Notes: generated from the letters alone by a model not told the origin. Positions 1 through 7,718 are shown, counted from the first letter of the stretch. The stretch: 19,798 nucleotides of DNA from an uncultured Oscillochloris sp. (GCA_903877945.1 CAIRFY010000044.1:1-19798); one strand, 5' to 3'. Program-made: numbers and translations.

Positions 1-290
1 CCGCCGCCGGAGGCGTGGCGCACAATCTTATAACCCAGAGCGTGCAGGGTATGGCGGGCCACAGCCCGGCAATGCGGCCACGGCTCCAGAGCGCGGCCAA
101 TATCGTCCACGGCGGACTTATTAAACGAACTGACCAGAATCCGCTGCGGCGCGAACACGCCCTGGCGTACCAGACGCTCGACGCGGTGTACCATCGCCGT
201 CGTCTTGCCCGCCCCAGCCACGGCAAACACCAGGGCCGGGCCGTGGTCGTGAGCGACAATCTGCTGCTGCTGGTCGGTGAGCTGAACCAT
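1..290 (-). CDS. UvrD/Rep-type SF1 DNA helicase, N-terminal part (runs off the window)
   Basis: The reverse strand from the ATG at 290 reads open to the window edge (96 codons). Its start, MVQLTDQQQQIVAHDHG, resembles the Q-motif of superfamily I helicases (T-x-x-Q-x-x-I). It is followed by a Walker A loop, AVAGAGKTTAMVHRV (about residues 22-36), and by ILVSSFNKSAVDDI, which corresponds to motif Ia (usually TFTNKAA). These enzymes unwind DNA using ATP in repair or recombination. The start is supported by an AGGGAG-type ribosome site 8 nt upstream. Helicase motifs II to VI lie outside the window, so the subfamily (UvrD, Rep, PcrA or a nuclease fusion) cannot be settled. The gene is divergent from the kinase gene at 597. 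Confidence 0.8.
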   Translation of the reverse strand, partial: MVQLTDQQQQIVAHDHGPALVFAVAGAGKTTAMVHRVERLVRQGVFAPQRILVSSFNKSAVDDIGRALEPWPHCRAVARHTLHALGYKIVRHASGG

Positions 291-389
291 ACACATTCTC
301 CCTGTGCTGCGATACCATATACTACTACAGATGCACCGCAGCCACAGAAGGAAGGGTTACGCCAGGGCTGGTGCAACGTCACCCTCCGA

Positions 390-494
390 CCCTCACCCCC
401 TGCCCCTCTCCCTCACGGGGCGAGGGGAGATCCGCACCAGGACACGTCCGACTCCCCCTCTCCCGCTCAGGGAGAGGGGGCTGGGGGGTGAGGG
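390..494 (+). repeat. Double-hairpin interspersed element, copy 1
   Basis: About 105 bp bounded by CCCTCACCCCC at the left and GGGGGTGAGGG at the right, which are inverted repeats. Inside are two further stem-loops with nearly the same stem (CCCCTCTCCC/GGGGCGAGGGG with loop TCAC, and CCCCCTCTCCC/GGGAGAGGGGG with loop GCTCA). They are joined by a spacer containing TCCGCACCAGGACACGTCCGA. The whole could fold as a three-way junction. Related copies lie at 2683, 9008 and 15678. The rest of the 291-596 gap holds only the kinase promoter; no small gene is visible. Confidence 0.85.
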
Positions 495-533
495 CTGCCC
501 GGCGATCACACGACTTTGCAACCGCCCTACGGG

Positions 534-542
534 TGCTATAAT
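534..542 (+). promoter_or_regulatory. Extended -10 promoter for the kinase gene
   Basis: TGCTATAAT is a perfect extended -10 (TGnTATAAT). No good -35 is seen about 17 nt upstream (CTTTGC), as is usual for extended -10 promoters. Transcription would begin near 549 and leave a leader of about 48 nt before the ATG at 597. This argues against the upstream in-frame TTG at 516, which lies before the promoter. Confidence 0.65.
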
Positions 543-596
543 GCTCTTCCTGACATCAACAGCACCCGGGATCGATCTGTACCCGCTATCTCACCC

Positions 597-2639
597 ATGA
601 ATATTCCTGAGCAGATCGGTAACTATACCCTCGACCGCGAGATCGGCAGCGGCGGGTCAGGCCAGGTGTGGCTGGCGCATCATGCCAAGCTGCCTGATCG
701 TCTCGTGGCTGTAAAATTACTGATGGCGCATGATCGCGATGCCATCCGCCGCTTTCACCGCGAGGCCGTCATCGCCGCACGCCTGCGCCACCCCAACATT
801 GTCCAGTTCTATGACTACGGTTACACCCAGCCCTTCTACTACGCGATGATCGAGTACATCGCCGGTAGCTCCCTGCGCCATCTGGTCGAGAAGCAGGGCC
901 GCCTGCATCTTGACGAGACCCTCGCCATCTTCCGCCAGATCGCCGCCGCCCTCGATTACGCCCACAGCCTCGGCATCGTCCACCGCGATGTGGCCCCCGG
1001 CAACATCATGGTTGAGCAGGGTACCGGGCGCGCCCTCTTGACCGATTTTGGCATCGCTCGCGAAAACGGCCAGTCGATCACCATCACCAACACGATTATG
1101 GGCACCCCCGGATTCTTTTCGCCTGAGCACTTCCAGGGCTTACGCGCAGTCACTCACGTCTCCGACCTCTTCTCGCTTGGCGTCGTCCTCTACCATATGC
1201 TCAGCGGCCAGATGCCCTGGGATGAGTCGCCAGGCATGCCCAACAACCCCGGATTTAGCCCGCCCGCGCCCCTGCGCCAGCGCGGCGTCGATAACCTCCC
1301 CAGCGATGTTGACCGCGTGCTGCTCACGATGCTCGCCATCGATCCGACCCACCGATTTCCCTCGGCCCGCGCCGCCGTCGATGAGCTCGACCGGATCTTC
1401 TCGCGGCATCAGATGACCACGCAGATCCTCGTCGCTCCCGCTCCGACTCCCCCCCCGGCACCGGTCGATTTTCAGTCGAGCGGCGTCATAGCGAACGATG
1501 TCGAGACGATCCTTGGCCCCAATCTCGCCCGTGCGCCCATCGACCGCGCCCACCGCCGCGCCGCCGATCTCCGCAACCCGACAATGATCATCTCGCTTCT
1601 CGATGCCTGGGCTGCCCAACAGCGCTTTGGCTTGCGCCGCAAGCTCCTCGGTCGCCTCGCTCGCCTGCAAAAGATCACCAGTTCCAATGTTTACTTCTAC
1701 CGCCTGCGCCTGCTCTACGAGCAGCGGAGACTCGTTGAAGACGATGAGGAACCCGACCATAGCGCACAGCCCTTCGCCTTGACTCCTGAGATTGATCGCT
1801 GGAAAATGGATAATCTACCTCCGGTCACGGATTTTGTGGAGCATGCCGGCGAACGGGTCATCCTTCCCGGATCAACCCGCGTCGTCTCCTGCACGCCCTG
1901 CGATGGCCGTGGCTCCACCCCATGCCCGCACTGCAATGGCACGCAGCGCGTCTTCGTCATCCGCCCGGTGACCTTCCCGGTCGGAGTCGGGGCGACCACG
2001 TCAGCAACTCCCGTTGCCAGTGGGACGGACAGCGGGACACCATCCGCCAATGGTCGGGTGCGCAACAGCACGGCTACCGCCCCCAGCACGTCGGCGCAGG
2101 TCGCGCCGCGCACCGAGCGGGTGCTTGTGCCATGCCCCGCGTGTGCGGGTCGTGGCGGGATCACCTGCACCCGCTGCGAGGGCGTCGGTCGGCTTGTGCA
2201 GCGCAAGGCGTTTCGCTGGAGCCGCCATACCGAGATCGTCGAGGGGCATGACGACCGGCCTGCCCTGCGTGAACACTGGCTCCACCGTGTCTGTAAGGCC
2301 GAGGTGATCTACCAAGAACGCCAGCCAAGTGGATTTCGCCCCGAGTGGTCGATGATCGACACCCTCGCCCCCATCATCGCTCATGCCCAAGAACTATCCA
2401 ATGCCGATACGCGCATCGTGCTCAGCGAGGTCACTGTGAGCTTTATCCCCGTCACCGATGTTGTTTTCGATCTCGGAAAGCCGGGTGACAGCGGCCTCTA
2501 TAAGCTGACCATCTACGGATTTGAGAATATGATCCCCGCCGACTGGCGATTCCTTAACTGGGAACGGGTGATCGCAACGTGTCTCGTCCTCTTTTTTGCG
2601 ATAATCGCGATCATCCTCGCTTGGGTCGTTTTCTCCTAG
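597..2639 (+). CDS. Membrane-tethered Ser/Thr protein kinase with DnaJ-type CxxCxGxG zinc motifs
   Basis: 680 aa. A Hanks-type kinase domain occupies about residues 7-270: glycine loop GSGGSGQV (17-24), VAVK lysine K40, helix-C glutamate E56, catalytic loop HRDVAPGN (129-136), DFG (150-152), activation segment GTPGFFSPE, and SDLFSLGVVLYHMLSG. The usual HRDxKPxN lysine is Ala133. After a region I do not recognise (about 270-430) come four cysteine motifs: CTPCDGRG (432), CPHCNGTQ (443), CPACAGRG (513) and CTRCEGVG (524). This is the CxxCxGxG pattern of the DnaJ zinc domain, with a Ser/Thr-rich insert of about 60 residues between motifs 2 and 3. One hydrophobic helix at about 656-679 ends the protein, so it is probably tail-anchored with kinase and zinc domain in the cytoplasm. 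The ATG at 597 lacks a clear ribosome site but fits the promoter. Substrates and signals cannot be read from the sequence. Confidence 0.9.
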   Translation: MNIPEQIGNYTLDREIGSGGSGQVWLAHHAKLPDRLVAVKLLMAHDRDAIRRFHREAVIAARLRHPNIVQFYDYGYTQPFYYAMIEYIAGSSLRHLVEKQGRLHLDETLAIFRQIAAALDYAHSLGIVHRDVAPGNIMVEQGTGRALLTDFGIARENGQSITITNTIMGTPGFFSPEHFQGLRAVTHVSDLFSLGVVLYHMLSGQMPWDESPGMPNNPGFSPPAPLRQRGVDNLPSDVDRVLLTMLAIDPTHRFPSARAAVDELDRIFSRHQMTTQILVAPAPTPPPAPVDFQSSGVIANDVETILGPNLARAPIDRAHRRAADLRNPTMIISLLDAWAAQQRFGLRRKLLGRLARLQKITSSNVYFYRLRLLYEQRRLVEDDEEPDHSAQPFALTPEIDRWKMDNLPPVTDFVEHAGERVILPGSTRVVSCTPCDGRGSTPCPHCNGTQRVFVIRPVTFPVGVGATTSATPVASGTDSGTPSANGRVRNSTATAPSTSAQVAPRTERVLVPCPACAGRGGITCTRCEGVGRLVQRKAFRWSRHTEIVEGHDDRPALREHWLHRVCKAEVIYQERQPSGFRPEWSMIDTLAPIIAHAQELSNADTRIVLSEVTVSFIPVTDVVFDLGKPGDSGLYKLTIYGFENMIPADWRFLNWERVIATCLVLFFAIIAIILAWVVFS

Positions 2640-2682
2640 AACCAATACTTTTCACATACGCCGATCCTGCATCGACCTTGCC

Positions 2683-2777
2683 CCCTCACCTCCAGCCCCT
2701 CTCCCTCACGGGGAGAGGGGAGTACATCCCTTCCTGATACGGAATACTCCCCCTCTCCCGTTCAGGGAGAGGGGGCT
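2683..2777 (+). repeat. Double-hairpin interspersed element, copy 2 (diverged, right outer arm lost)
   Basis: Starts CCCTCACCTCC and contains the same two stem-loops as copy 1: CCCCTCTCCC-TCAC-GGGGAGAGGGG, then CCCCCTCTCCC-GTTCA-GGGAGAGGGGG. The spacer is diverged (ACATCCCTTCCTGATACGGAA) and the right GGGTGAGGG arm is missing. It lies 43 nt after the kinase stop and may act as a processing site or weak terminator between the two genes. The 2640-3005 gap otherwise holds only a candidate promoter and leader. Confidence 0.8.
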
Positions 2778-2834
2778 GACCACCGACACATTCCTTATAG
2801 TCGTAACTGATGAGTTTCATCACTGTTATAAAAT

Positions 2835-2843
2835 TGCTATATA
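2835..2843 (+). promoter_or_regulatory. Possible promoter for the large surface protein
   Basis: TGCTATATA in an AT-rich patch within otherwise GC-rich DNA fits an extended -10 (TGnTATATA). TTTCAT, 17 nt upstream, is a weak -35. This would give a leader of about 155 nt before the start at 3006. A small inverted repeat, TAGGG-CATT-CCCTA, lies in that leader at 2893-2906. I do not recognise a known riboswitch in the leader. Confidence 0.35.
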
Positions 2844-3005
2844 CTGGAGCCAGAATTTCCCGATTCACCACACCCTCGCACCCACTGACCGGTAGGGCAT
2901 TCCCTATGCGGGGTCTTTGAACGATGTAGAGTTCGGAATCGCCGGCTCGACACGCAATCGCTGCGGTATATGTCGTGGCCTTGGGATCTAAGGAGCGGCC
3001 CCTTT

Positions 3006-6000
3006 ATGGATCACCCCCAATCATCGACCAGCCGACATCTCCTCAACGGCGTCAACGTACGTAGGTCCCACGTCTATCTCGCCCTCGTCCTCGTCGTGAT
3101 CCTGTCCCTCCTGAGCGTTGGCGCGCATGTCATCCTTGCGAGTTCTCTTATTACCTTCGATATCAAACCCGCTTCTATTATCGAGGGCAATAGCGGATTA
3201 CAGGTTGTCAATTTTACGGTCAAACTCTCGCAAGCCGTCGGCACCGGGCAACAGATCGTGATCGATATGAGCTCGGTGGCGCTACCTCCGGGTCCTAATG
3301 CTGCGACGCAGGGCAACAAAGCGGTTGATCCGAATGCCGACTATAACTCCACGCCAACCACGCTGACCTTTAACCCCGGCGATACCCAGCATGTCTTTCC
3401 CGTCACCGTTTATGGTGATACCCTGGATGAGTTCAACGAGGGCTTTATCGTCCGAGCGACGGTCGCTACCTCAACTGTTCCGGGCATCGTCACCGGCAAC
3501 GTATTCGAGACCCAGGGGATCATTATTGATGATGACAACCCCACTGTTCAGTCAATCAGCGCACCAACCGTGACCGAAACCGTTGATGCGACGATTGACT
3601 TTGTGGTCACCCTCGATAGGGCCAGCCTCATCGGAGAGGACATTAGTATCGCCTATCAGACGGTTGATGGTACCGCTGTCGGCGGTGTCGATTTTACAGG
3701 CGCGAGCGCCGGTCGTCTGCTGATCCCTGCGGGTAGTATCACCGGGACGATTACGATCCCGCTTATCGACACGCTCGTGAACAAGCCGACGACGACCTTC
3801 CAACTTGAACTTCTGGAAGCATCCTCGCTCAGTGTGAACGTACCTTTTGTACAGACGCTCGCCACAGGTACGATCCTTGATGAGAACGATGCGCCGGTCA
3901 TCGACGCCAACGGCGCACTTCCGGGAATCGATGGCGTGGCAGGGTTTATTCAGACGAGTCCTCCCACCAGTAACCCTACCGGGATCGCCTCTAACCTGAC
4001 GGTGAGCGACCCGGAGAACGACCAGATCAGCAGTGTGGTCGTGACGATCACCGACCTCGTCGATCCGGCGGCAGAGGTGCTGGATGTGAATGTCGGGGCA
4101 ACCGGGATCACCAAAAGCTACAACGCAACCACCGGCACCCTCACCCTCACGGGGCCGGTGATCACCGGAACCATGCAGACGGTTCTCCGTACCCTGACCT
4201 ACGGCAATAACTCGCCGACACCCGGCGTTATGCGTACGATCAGTCTCGTGGCGACTGATAACGGCACGCCGCCCGGACCCGCCACCAACAATCCGGTTGC
4301 GACTATCGTCATCGGGATCAACGCCCTCCCGCCAACGGCGAGTAATGACATCGCCACGGTGTTTGAAGACATCGCCAAGCCTATTGATGTACTCGCTAAC
4401 GACAATGCCGGTGGCGGCGCGAAGATGATCGTCAGCGTAGATACCACTGGCACAAACGGCACGGTCACCTTCACCGCCACAAGCCTGACGTACCAGTCGA
4501 ACCCCAACTATTGCAACAACGGCACGTCCTTCGACATCTTCACCTACACCATTAACGGCGGATCAACGGCCACCGTGCGAGTCATGGTCACCTGCGTGAA
4601 CGACCCGCCGAGCCTCGCCCCTGGCGCTGATGTTAGTGTGGTTGAGGATTCGGGTGCCTACTCTGCGACGTGGTTTGACCCACTGACCATCTCGCCTGGC
4701 CCTGGCGAGACGGTACAGACACCCTTCATCCTCACCACCAGCAATGACAATAACGCCCTGTTCAGCGTTCAGCCCAGCGTGGATATAATCTCGGGTACCC
4801 TGACGTTCACCCCTGCGGCCAATGCCAATGGCAGCGCCCTTGTCACCGTAACCCTGAAGGACAATGGCGGCACCGCCAATAATGGCATTGATACCACGTT
4901 GTACACCTTCACCATCACGGTTACGCCTGTGAACGACCCGGCGACGGTGACATCGATTGGCCTGACCGTCGATGAAGGCGGGCAGAGCACCATCACCAAG
5001 GATATGCTCGCGGCCAACGATGTCGATACGCCGCTGCTGGATCTGACGTTCACCATCTCCTCGACCGTACACAACGGACAACTGCGGATAACCGACGGAA
5101 TTAGTACCATTGTTCTGTCAAATGGCAGTACGTTCAAACAGTCCGACATCGATAGCGGGCGGCTCAACTATACCCACGACGGATCCAACACCATAGCTGA
5201 CGATTTCACTTTTACCATGAATGATGGGACACTAGGGACGTTCCTTATCACCATCAATCCGGTAAATGACGCCCCGGTACTCACCCTTACTACTGGGGCG
5301 GCGGATTACCAACTCGGCAACCCGGCGGTGGTAATCGATGCTGGGGCAACCGTGACCGACAGCGACTCGCTGAACCTTAACAACGGCAAGCTCACGATCG
5401 TACTCACCAACAGTGGTGTGGGCGATGTTCTGGGTATTCCGAACCAGGGCAGTGGAGCCGGCCAGGTCGGTACCTCGCTTGGTTCGGGCGTCCTCTTCAG
5501 CGGTGTTCAGGTTGGCACATTCACCAGAACAAGCACAACCGTAAGCTCAACCGTAACCACCACGCTGGAGATCACGTTCAACATCAACGCAACGCCCGCA
5601 GCCGCTCAGGCGCTTGCGCAGAACATTACCTTCAGCAATATGGCACCCATTACGACGCCCGGATCGCGGGTGGCCATATTTACCGTGAACGACGGATTGA
5701 TCGACAGCCAGGCCCGCAGCAAGACGATTACCTTCAACCAGCCGCCGATAACCGTTGATGATACGGTGAACGTGACGATCAACAGTATCGCCGAGCCGAT
5801 TGCGGTACTCAAGAATGACAGCGATGCCGACGGTGATACCATAATCATCACGGCCGTAATACCGGCGACCCACGGGAAGACGGCTATTGATTCATCTGGC
5901 TCGTACGTTACCTATACACCGGATACGGACTACCTCGGGGCTGACAGCTTCACCTACACCATTAGCGATGGCAAAGCTAGTACGACGGGGACGGTCAATG

Positions 6001-6554
6001 TGACGGTGAAGAAGTGCGTGATCTACATACCACTGGCTGCGAATCCGCCCTACGCCGACCTGGTCGTCAGTTTCACGGTCAGCCCAGCCGTGCCTACGGG
6101 TGGAGAGAGAGCCAGCATCGCGGTGACGGTAACCAATCGCGGCGAGGCTGCAGCATCGAACTTCTGGGTTGACTTCTACATCGATCCCACATCGATCCCA
6201 GTGGTGAATACCCGCTGGAATGATCTCTGCCGACCTTCAACCAAGCCCTACGTCACGCCGCCGTGCTACGGTCTCGCCTGGTTCTACGCGGGTACCCTCG
6301 CACCTGGGCAGAGCGTGGTTCTAAGCAGCAGGCCACAGGACGTTACCAACCCGAACGGCTACCTGAAGGCGTACAGCTACTGGCCCGGCTACTTCTACAA
6401 CGGCGCAACCAAGCTCTACGCATTGGTCGATAGCTGGAACCAGGACGCAAGCGGGAAGATCCGCGACCCGAACGGTGCGGTTTTTGAGAACTTCAAGGAG
6501 ACGAACAACCTCTCCTCCCAGGACATCACGGTCAAGGTTGGAGTCCTGCCGTAG
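3006..6554 (+). CDS. Large secreted Calx-beta / cadherin-like repeat protein with C-terminal CARDB-like domain
   Basis: 1182 aa. The N-terminus has RR at 19-20 and a hydrophobic segment at about 23-46, a signal peptide or signal anchor. Two Calx-beta-like domains follow, ending in the calcium-binding style motifs IIIDDDNPTV (about 175) and ILDENDAP (about 290). Then come cadherin-like/bacterial Ig modules marked by recurring PTASND, VNDPP, VNDPA, VNDAP and PITVDD junctions (about 440, 530, 642, 753 and 911); one contains LKNDSDADGD. From about 1005 a CARDB-like domain begins (ADLVVSFTVSPAVPTGGE..., then ETNNLSSQDITV at the end). Such proteins are typically calcium-stiffened adhesins or surface-layer components. 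The start at 3006 follows AAGGAG at 2990-2995; the in-frame ATG at 2970 has no ribosome site. No enzyme domain or sortase motif is visible. The C-terminus is plain beta, so how it is retained is unknown. Confidence 0.85.
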   Translation: MDHPQSSTSRHLLNGVNVRRSHVYLALVLVVILSLLSVGAHVILASSLITFDIKPASIIEGNSGLQVVNFTVKLSQAVGTGQQIVIDMSSVALPPGPNAATQGNKAVDPNADYNSTPTTLTFNPGDTQHVFPVTVYGDTLDEFNEGFIVRATVATSTVPGIVTGNVFETQGIIIDDDNPTVQSISAPTVTETVDATIDFVVTLDRASLIGEDISIAYQTVDGTAVGGVDFTGASAGRLLIPAGSITGTITIPLIDTLVNKPTTTFQLELLEASSLSVNVPFVQTLATGTILDENDAPVIDANGALPGIDGVAGFIQTSPPTSNPTGIASNLTVSDPENDQISSVVVTITDLVDPAAEVLDVNVGATGITKSYNATTGTLTLTGPVITGTMQTVLRTLTYGNNSPTPGVMRTISLVATDNGTPPGPATNNPVATIVIGINALPPTASNDIATVFEDIAKPIDVLANDNAGGGAKMIVSVDTTGTNGTVTFTATSLTYQSNPNYCNNGTSFDIFTYTINGGSTATVRVMVTCVNDPPSLAPGADVSVVEDSGAYSATWFDPLTISPGPGETVQTPFILTTSNDNNALFSVQPSVDIISGTLTFTPAANANGSALVTVTLKDNGGTANNGIDTTLYTFTITVTPVNDPATVTSIGLTVDEGGQSTITKDMLAANDVDTPLLDLTFTISSTVHNGQLRITDGISTIVLSNGSTFKQSDIDSGRLNYTHDGSNTIADDFTFTMNDGTLGTFLITINPVNDAPVLTLTTGAADYQLGNPAVVIDAGATVTDSDSLNLNNGKLTIVLTNSGVGDVLGIPNQGSGAGQVGTSLGSGVLFSGVQVGTFTRTSTTVSSTVTTTLEITFNINATPAAAQALAQNITFSNMAPITTPGSRVAIFTVNDGLIDSQARSKTITFNQPPITVDDTVNVTINSIAEPIAVLKNDSDADGDTIIITAVIPATHGKTAIDSSGSYVTYTPDTDYLGADSFTYTISDGKASTTGTVNVTVKKCVIYIPLAANPPYADLVVSFTVSPAVPTGGERASIAVTVTNRGEAAASNFWVDFYIDPTSIPVVNTRWNDLCRPSTKPYVTPPCYGLAWFYAGTLAPGQSVVLSSRPQDVTNPNGYLKAYSYWPGYFYNGATKLYALVDSWNQDASGKIRDPNGAVFENFKETNNLSSQDITVKVGVLP

Positions 6555-6577
6555 CACCGCTTATGCCGCGCACACGC

Positions 6578-6607
6578 GGGCCAGGGTGAGCGACCTCACC
6601 CTGGCCC
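6578..6607 (+). terminator. Hairpin after the large surface-protein gene
   Basis: GGGCCAGGGTGAG and CTCACCCTGGCCC are a perfect 13-bp inverted repeat around a CGAC loop, 24 nt after the stop at 6554. The following T-rich stretch is weak (GTTCTTTG). It probably limits read-through into the gene at 6648 or acts as an RNA-processing or stability hairpin. Confidence 0.6.
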
Positions 6608-6647
6608 GACGACACACTGTTCTTTGTCAGATCTCAAGGAGGGCCTT

Positions 6648-7424
6648 ATGAAAAGACAGATAGCCAGCTTTGCCTTCATGGTCTGCGGGATTATCGCGCT
6701 GGTAAGCGGTTTTACGATGCTGCCAGCACCAACCTCCGTCGTCGCACAATCCCTCGGCCCACGTCCACCGCTTGATACACCTACGCCTAATCAGGCCCGT
6801 AAGCCAACGGAGGTGATTCCTGGTCGTCTCACCGGAACCGTCATCGACCTTCGCACTAACGCGCCAACGGCAGGTATCGCCGTTGCAATCGGTAAGCAGA
6901 CGGTCTACAGCGACGCGAACGGCAACTACGATAGCTGGGTCACCTCGGGGTACTATGAGGTTGAACTTAAGCCCACGAGTGCGCAGGGCGAGTCGGTTCA
7001 ACCGCTCCAGAGAGTGGCGGTTGGGCCAGGTGATACCGTGGTGGTGCATCTCTTCTTTAAGAGCCCCGCGCCGACTATCGTCGCGCAGGCTGTGACATCA
7101 GTTGCACCGACCCTCGCCCTCGTGTCGCCTACGGTGGTTCCCTCGCGTGTGCCGAACACCCCCGTGCCCCACGTCTCACCCGTGCGCCCCGGCGATCACG
7201 TAGCGGCCCCGCAGAGTCTACCCGATACGGCGGCCCCGGCAGGGATCGGCACCCCCGGCACGTGGCTCCTCTTCGGTACCGTGATGCTTGGCCTTGGTAT
7301 TTTGATTACGCTCACCCCGCGCAGCCGCCGCCGCGCACTCTCCGCGTCGGAGCGGAAGGCCGCCCGTAATCGCGACAGCAGCGATGAGTCGCTGCTCTCT
7401 GAGTTACTCGACCGCGACCTGTAA
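6648..7424 (+). CDS. Secreted, membrane-anchored protein with carboxypeptidase-regulatory-like domain
   Basis: 258 aa. A signal peptide covers about residues 1-34 (MKRQIASF..., hydrophobic core, VVAQS). Residues about 64-135 look like a carboxypeptidase regulatory-like beta sandwich (GRLTGTVIDLRTNAP, then TVYSDANGNYDSWV and YYEVELKP). A Pro/Ala/Val-rich linker leads to LPDTA (191-195), a hydrophobic helix (about 204-222, TWLLFGTVMLGLGILITL), and an RSRRR cluster with a 30-odd-residue charged tail. The layout resembles a sortase sorting signal of LPxTA type, but the cytoplasmic tail is longer than usual, so a plain membrane anchor is equally possible. The start is fixed by AAGGAGGG at 6636-6643, just before the ATG. 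It lies 94 nt after the large surface protein on the same strand and may be its envelope partner; function is otherwise unknown. Confidence 0.75.
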   Translation: MKRQIASFAFMVCGIIALVSGFTMLPAPTSVVAQSLGPRPPLDTPTPNQARKPTEVIPGRLTGTVIDLRTNAPTAGIAVAIGKQTVYSDANGNYDSWVTSGYYEVELKPTSAQGESVQPLQRVAVGPGDTVVVHLFFKSPAPTIVAQAVTSVAPTLALVSPTVVPSRVPNTPVPHVSPVRPGDHVAAPQSLPDTAAPAGIGTPGTWLLFGTVMLGLGILITLTPRSRRRALSASERKAARNRDSSDESLLSELLDRDL

Positions 7425-7438
7425 GGCAAGCCTCGCGC

Positions 7439-7491
7439 ATCAAAAGGGAGGGTGAAGGGAGAATTTTTCTCCCTTCACCCTCCCTTTTGAT
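7439..7491. terminator. Long perfect hairpin, bidirectional terminator-like
   Basis: ATCAAAAGGGAGGGTGAAGG... at 7439-7462 is perfectly complementary to 7468-7491, a 24-bp stem with a 5-nt ATTTT loop. It starts 14 nt after the stop at 7424. Because both flanks are A/T-rich in mirror fashion (ATCAAAA...TTTTGAT), it could end transcription in either direction. Confidence 0.7.
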
Positions 7492-7513
7492 CCTCAGACA
7501 AGGTTTCGGGTTT

Positions 7514-7607
7514 CAGCGTGACAGTTTGTAGCGCGGGCTTCCCGCCTGCGGTGGTACTTCTGACCACCTGGAAGGCGGCGCTACGTTCACAACAAACTGT
7601 CACGCTG
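7514..7607. repeat. Palindromic element of a second family
   Basis: CAGCGTGACAGTTTGT (7514-7529) and ACAAACTGTCACGCTG (7592-7607) are a perfect 16-bp inverted repeat. Nested inside are GTAGCGC/GCGCTAC, the small hairpin GCGGG-CTT-CCCGC, and GGTGG/CCACC. The right arm with its flank (7595-7620) recurs with two mismatches in 26 bp, in inverse orientation, at 19610-19635. Confidence 0.75.
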
Positions 7608-7680
7608 GTTTGAACCATGCCTCAGATAAGATTCGCAGGTACTTGACAGTTTGGGCGAATGCAGAGCGTCCTGTTGCAGC

Positions 7681-7708
7681 AAATCTGCAATCTAAAATCT
7701 GCAATCTA
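7681..7708. repeat. Two tandem copies of a 14-bp unit
   Basis: AAATCTGCAATCTA occurs twice head to tail, immediately before the 3' end of the L,D-transpeptidase gene. The 7425-7718 gap thus consists of a hairpin, a palindromic element and this duplication; no gene is seen. Confidence 0.8.
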
Positions 7709-7718
7709 AAACCTTATC

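Noticed and set aside
516..596. Upstream TTG start for the kinase
   Set aside because: It lies before the extended -10 promoter at 534-542, and the kinase domain begins right after the ATG at 597.
304..600. Small frames through the first repeat element (15-491 and 304-600)
   Set aside because: They run through the palindromic repeat and give Pro/Arg-rich peptides with the same low-complexity strings as the other copies; no ribosome sites.
1140..1760. 206-codon minus-strand frame inside the kinase gene
   Set aside because: Overlaps the kinase domain coding sequence entirely; acidic/glycine-rich shadow composition.
2850..3005. Possible riboswitch in the long leader of the surface-protein gene
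   Set aside because: Only a 5-bp hairpin is visible, and no conserved riboswitch core that I know was recognised.
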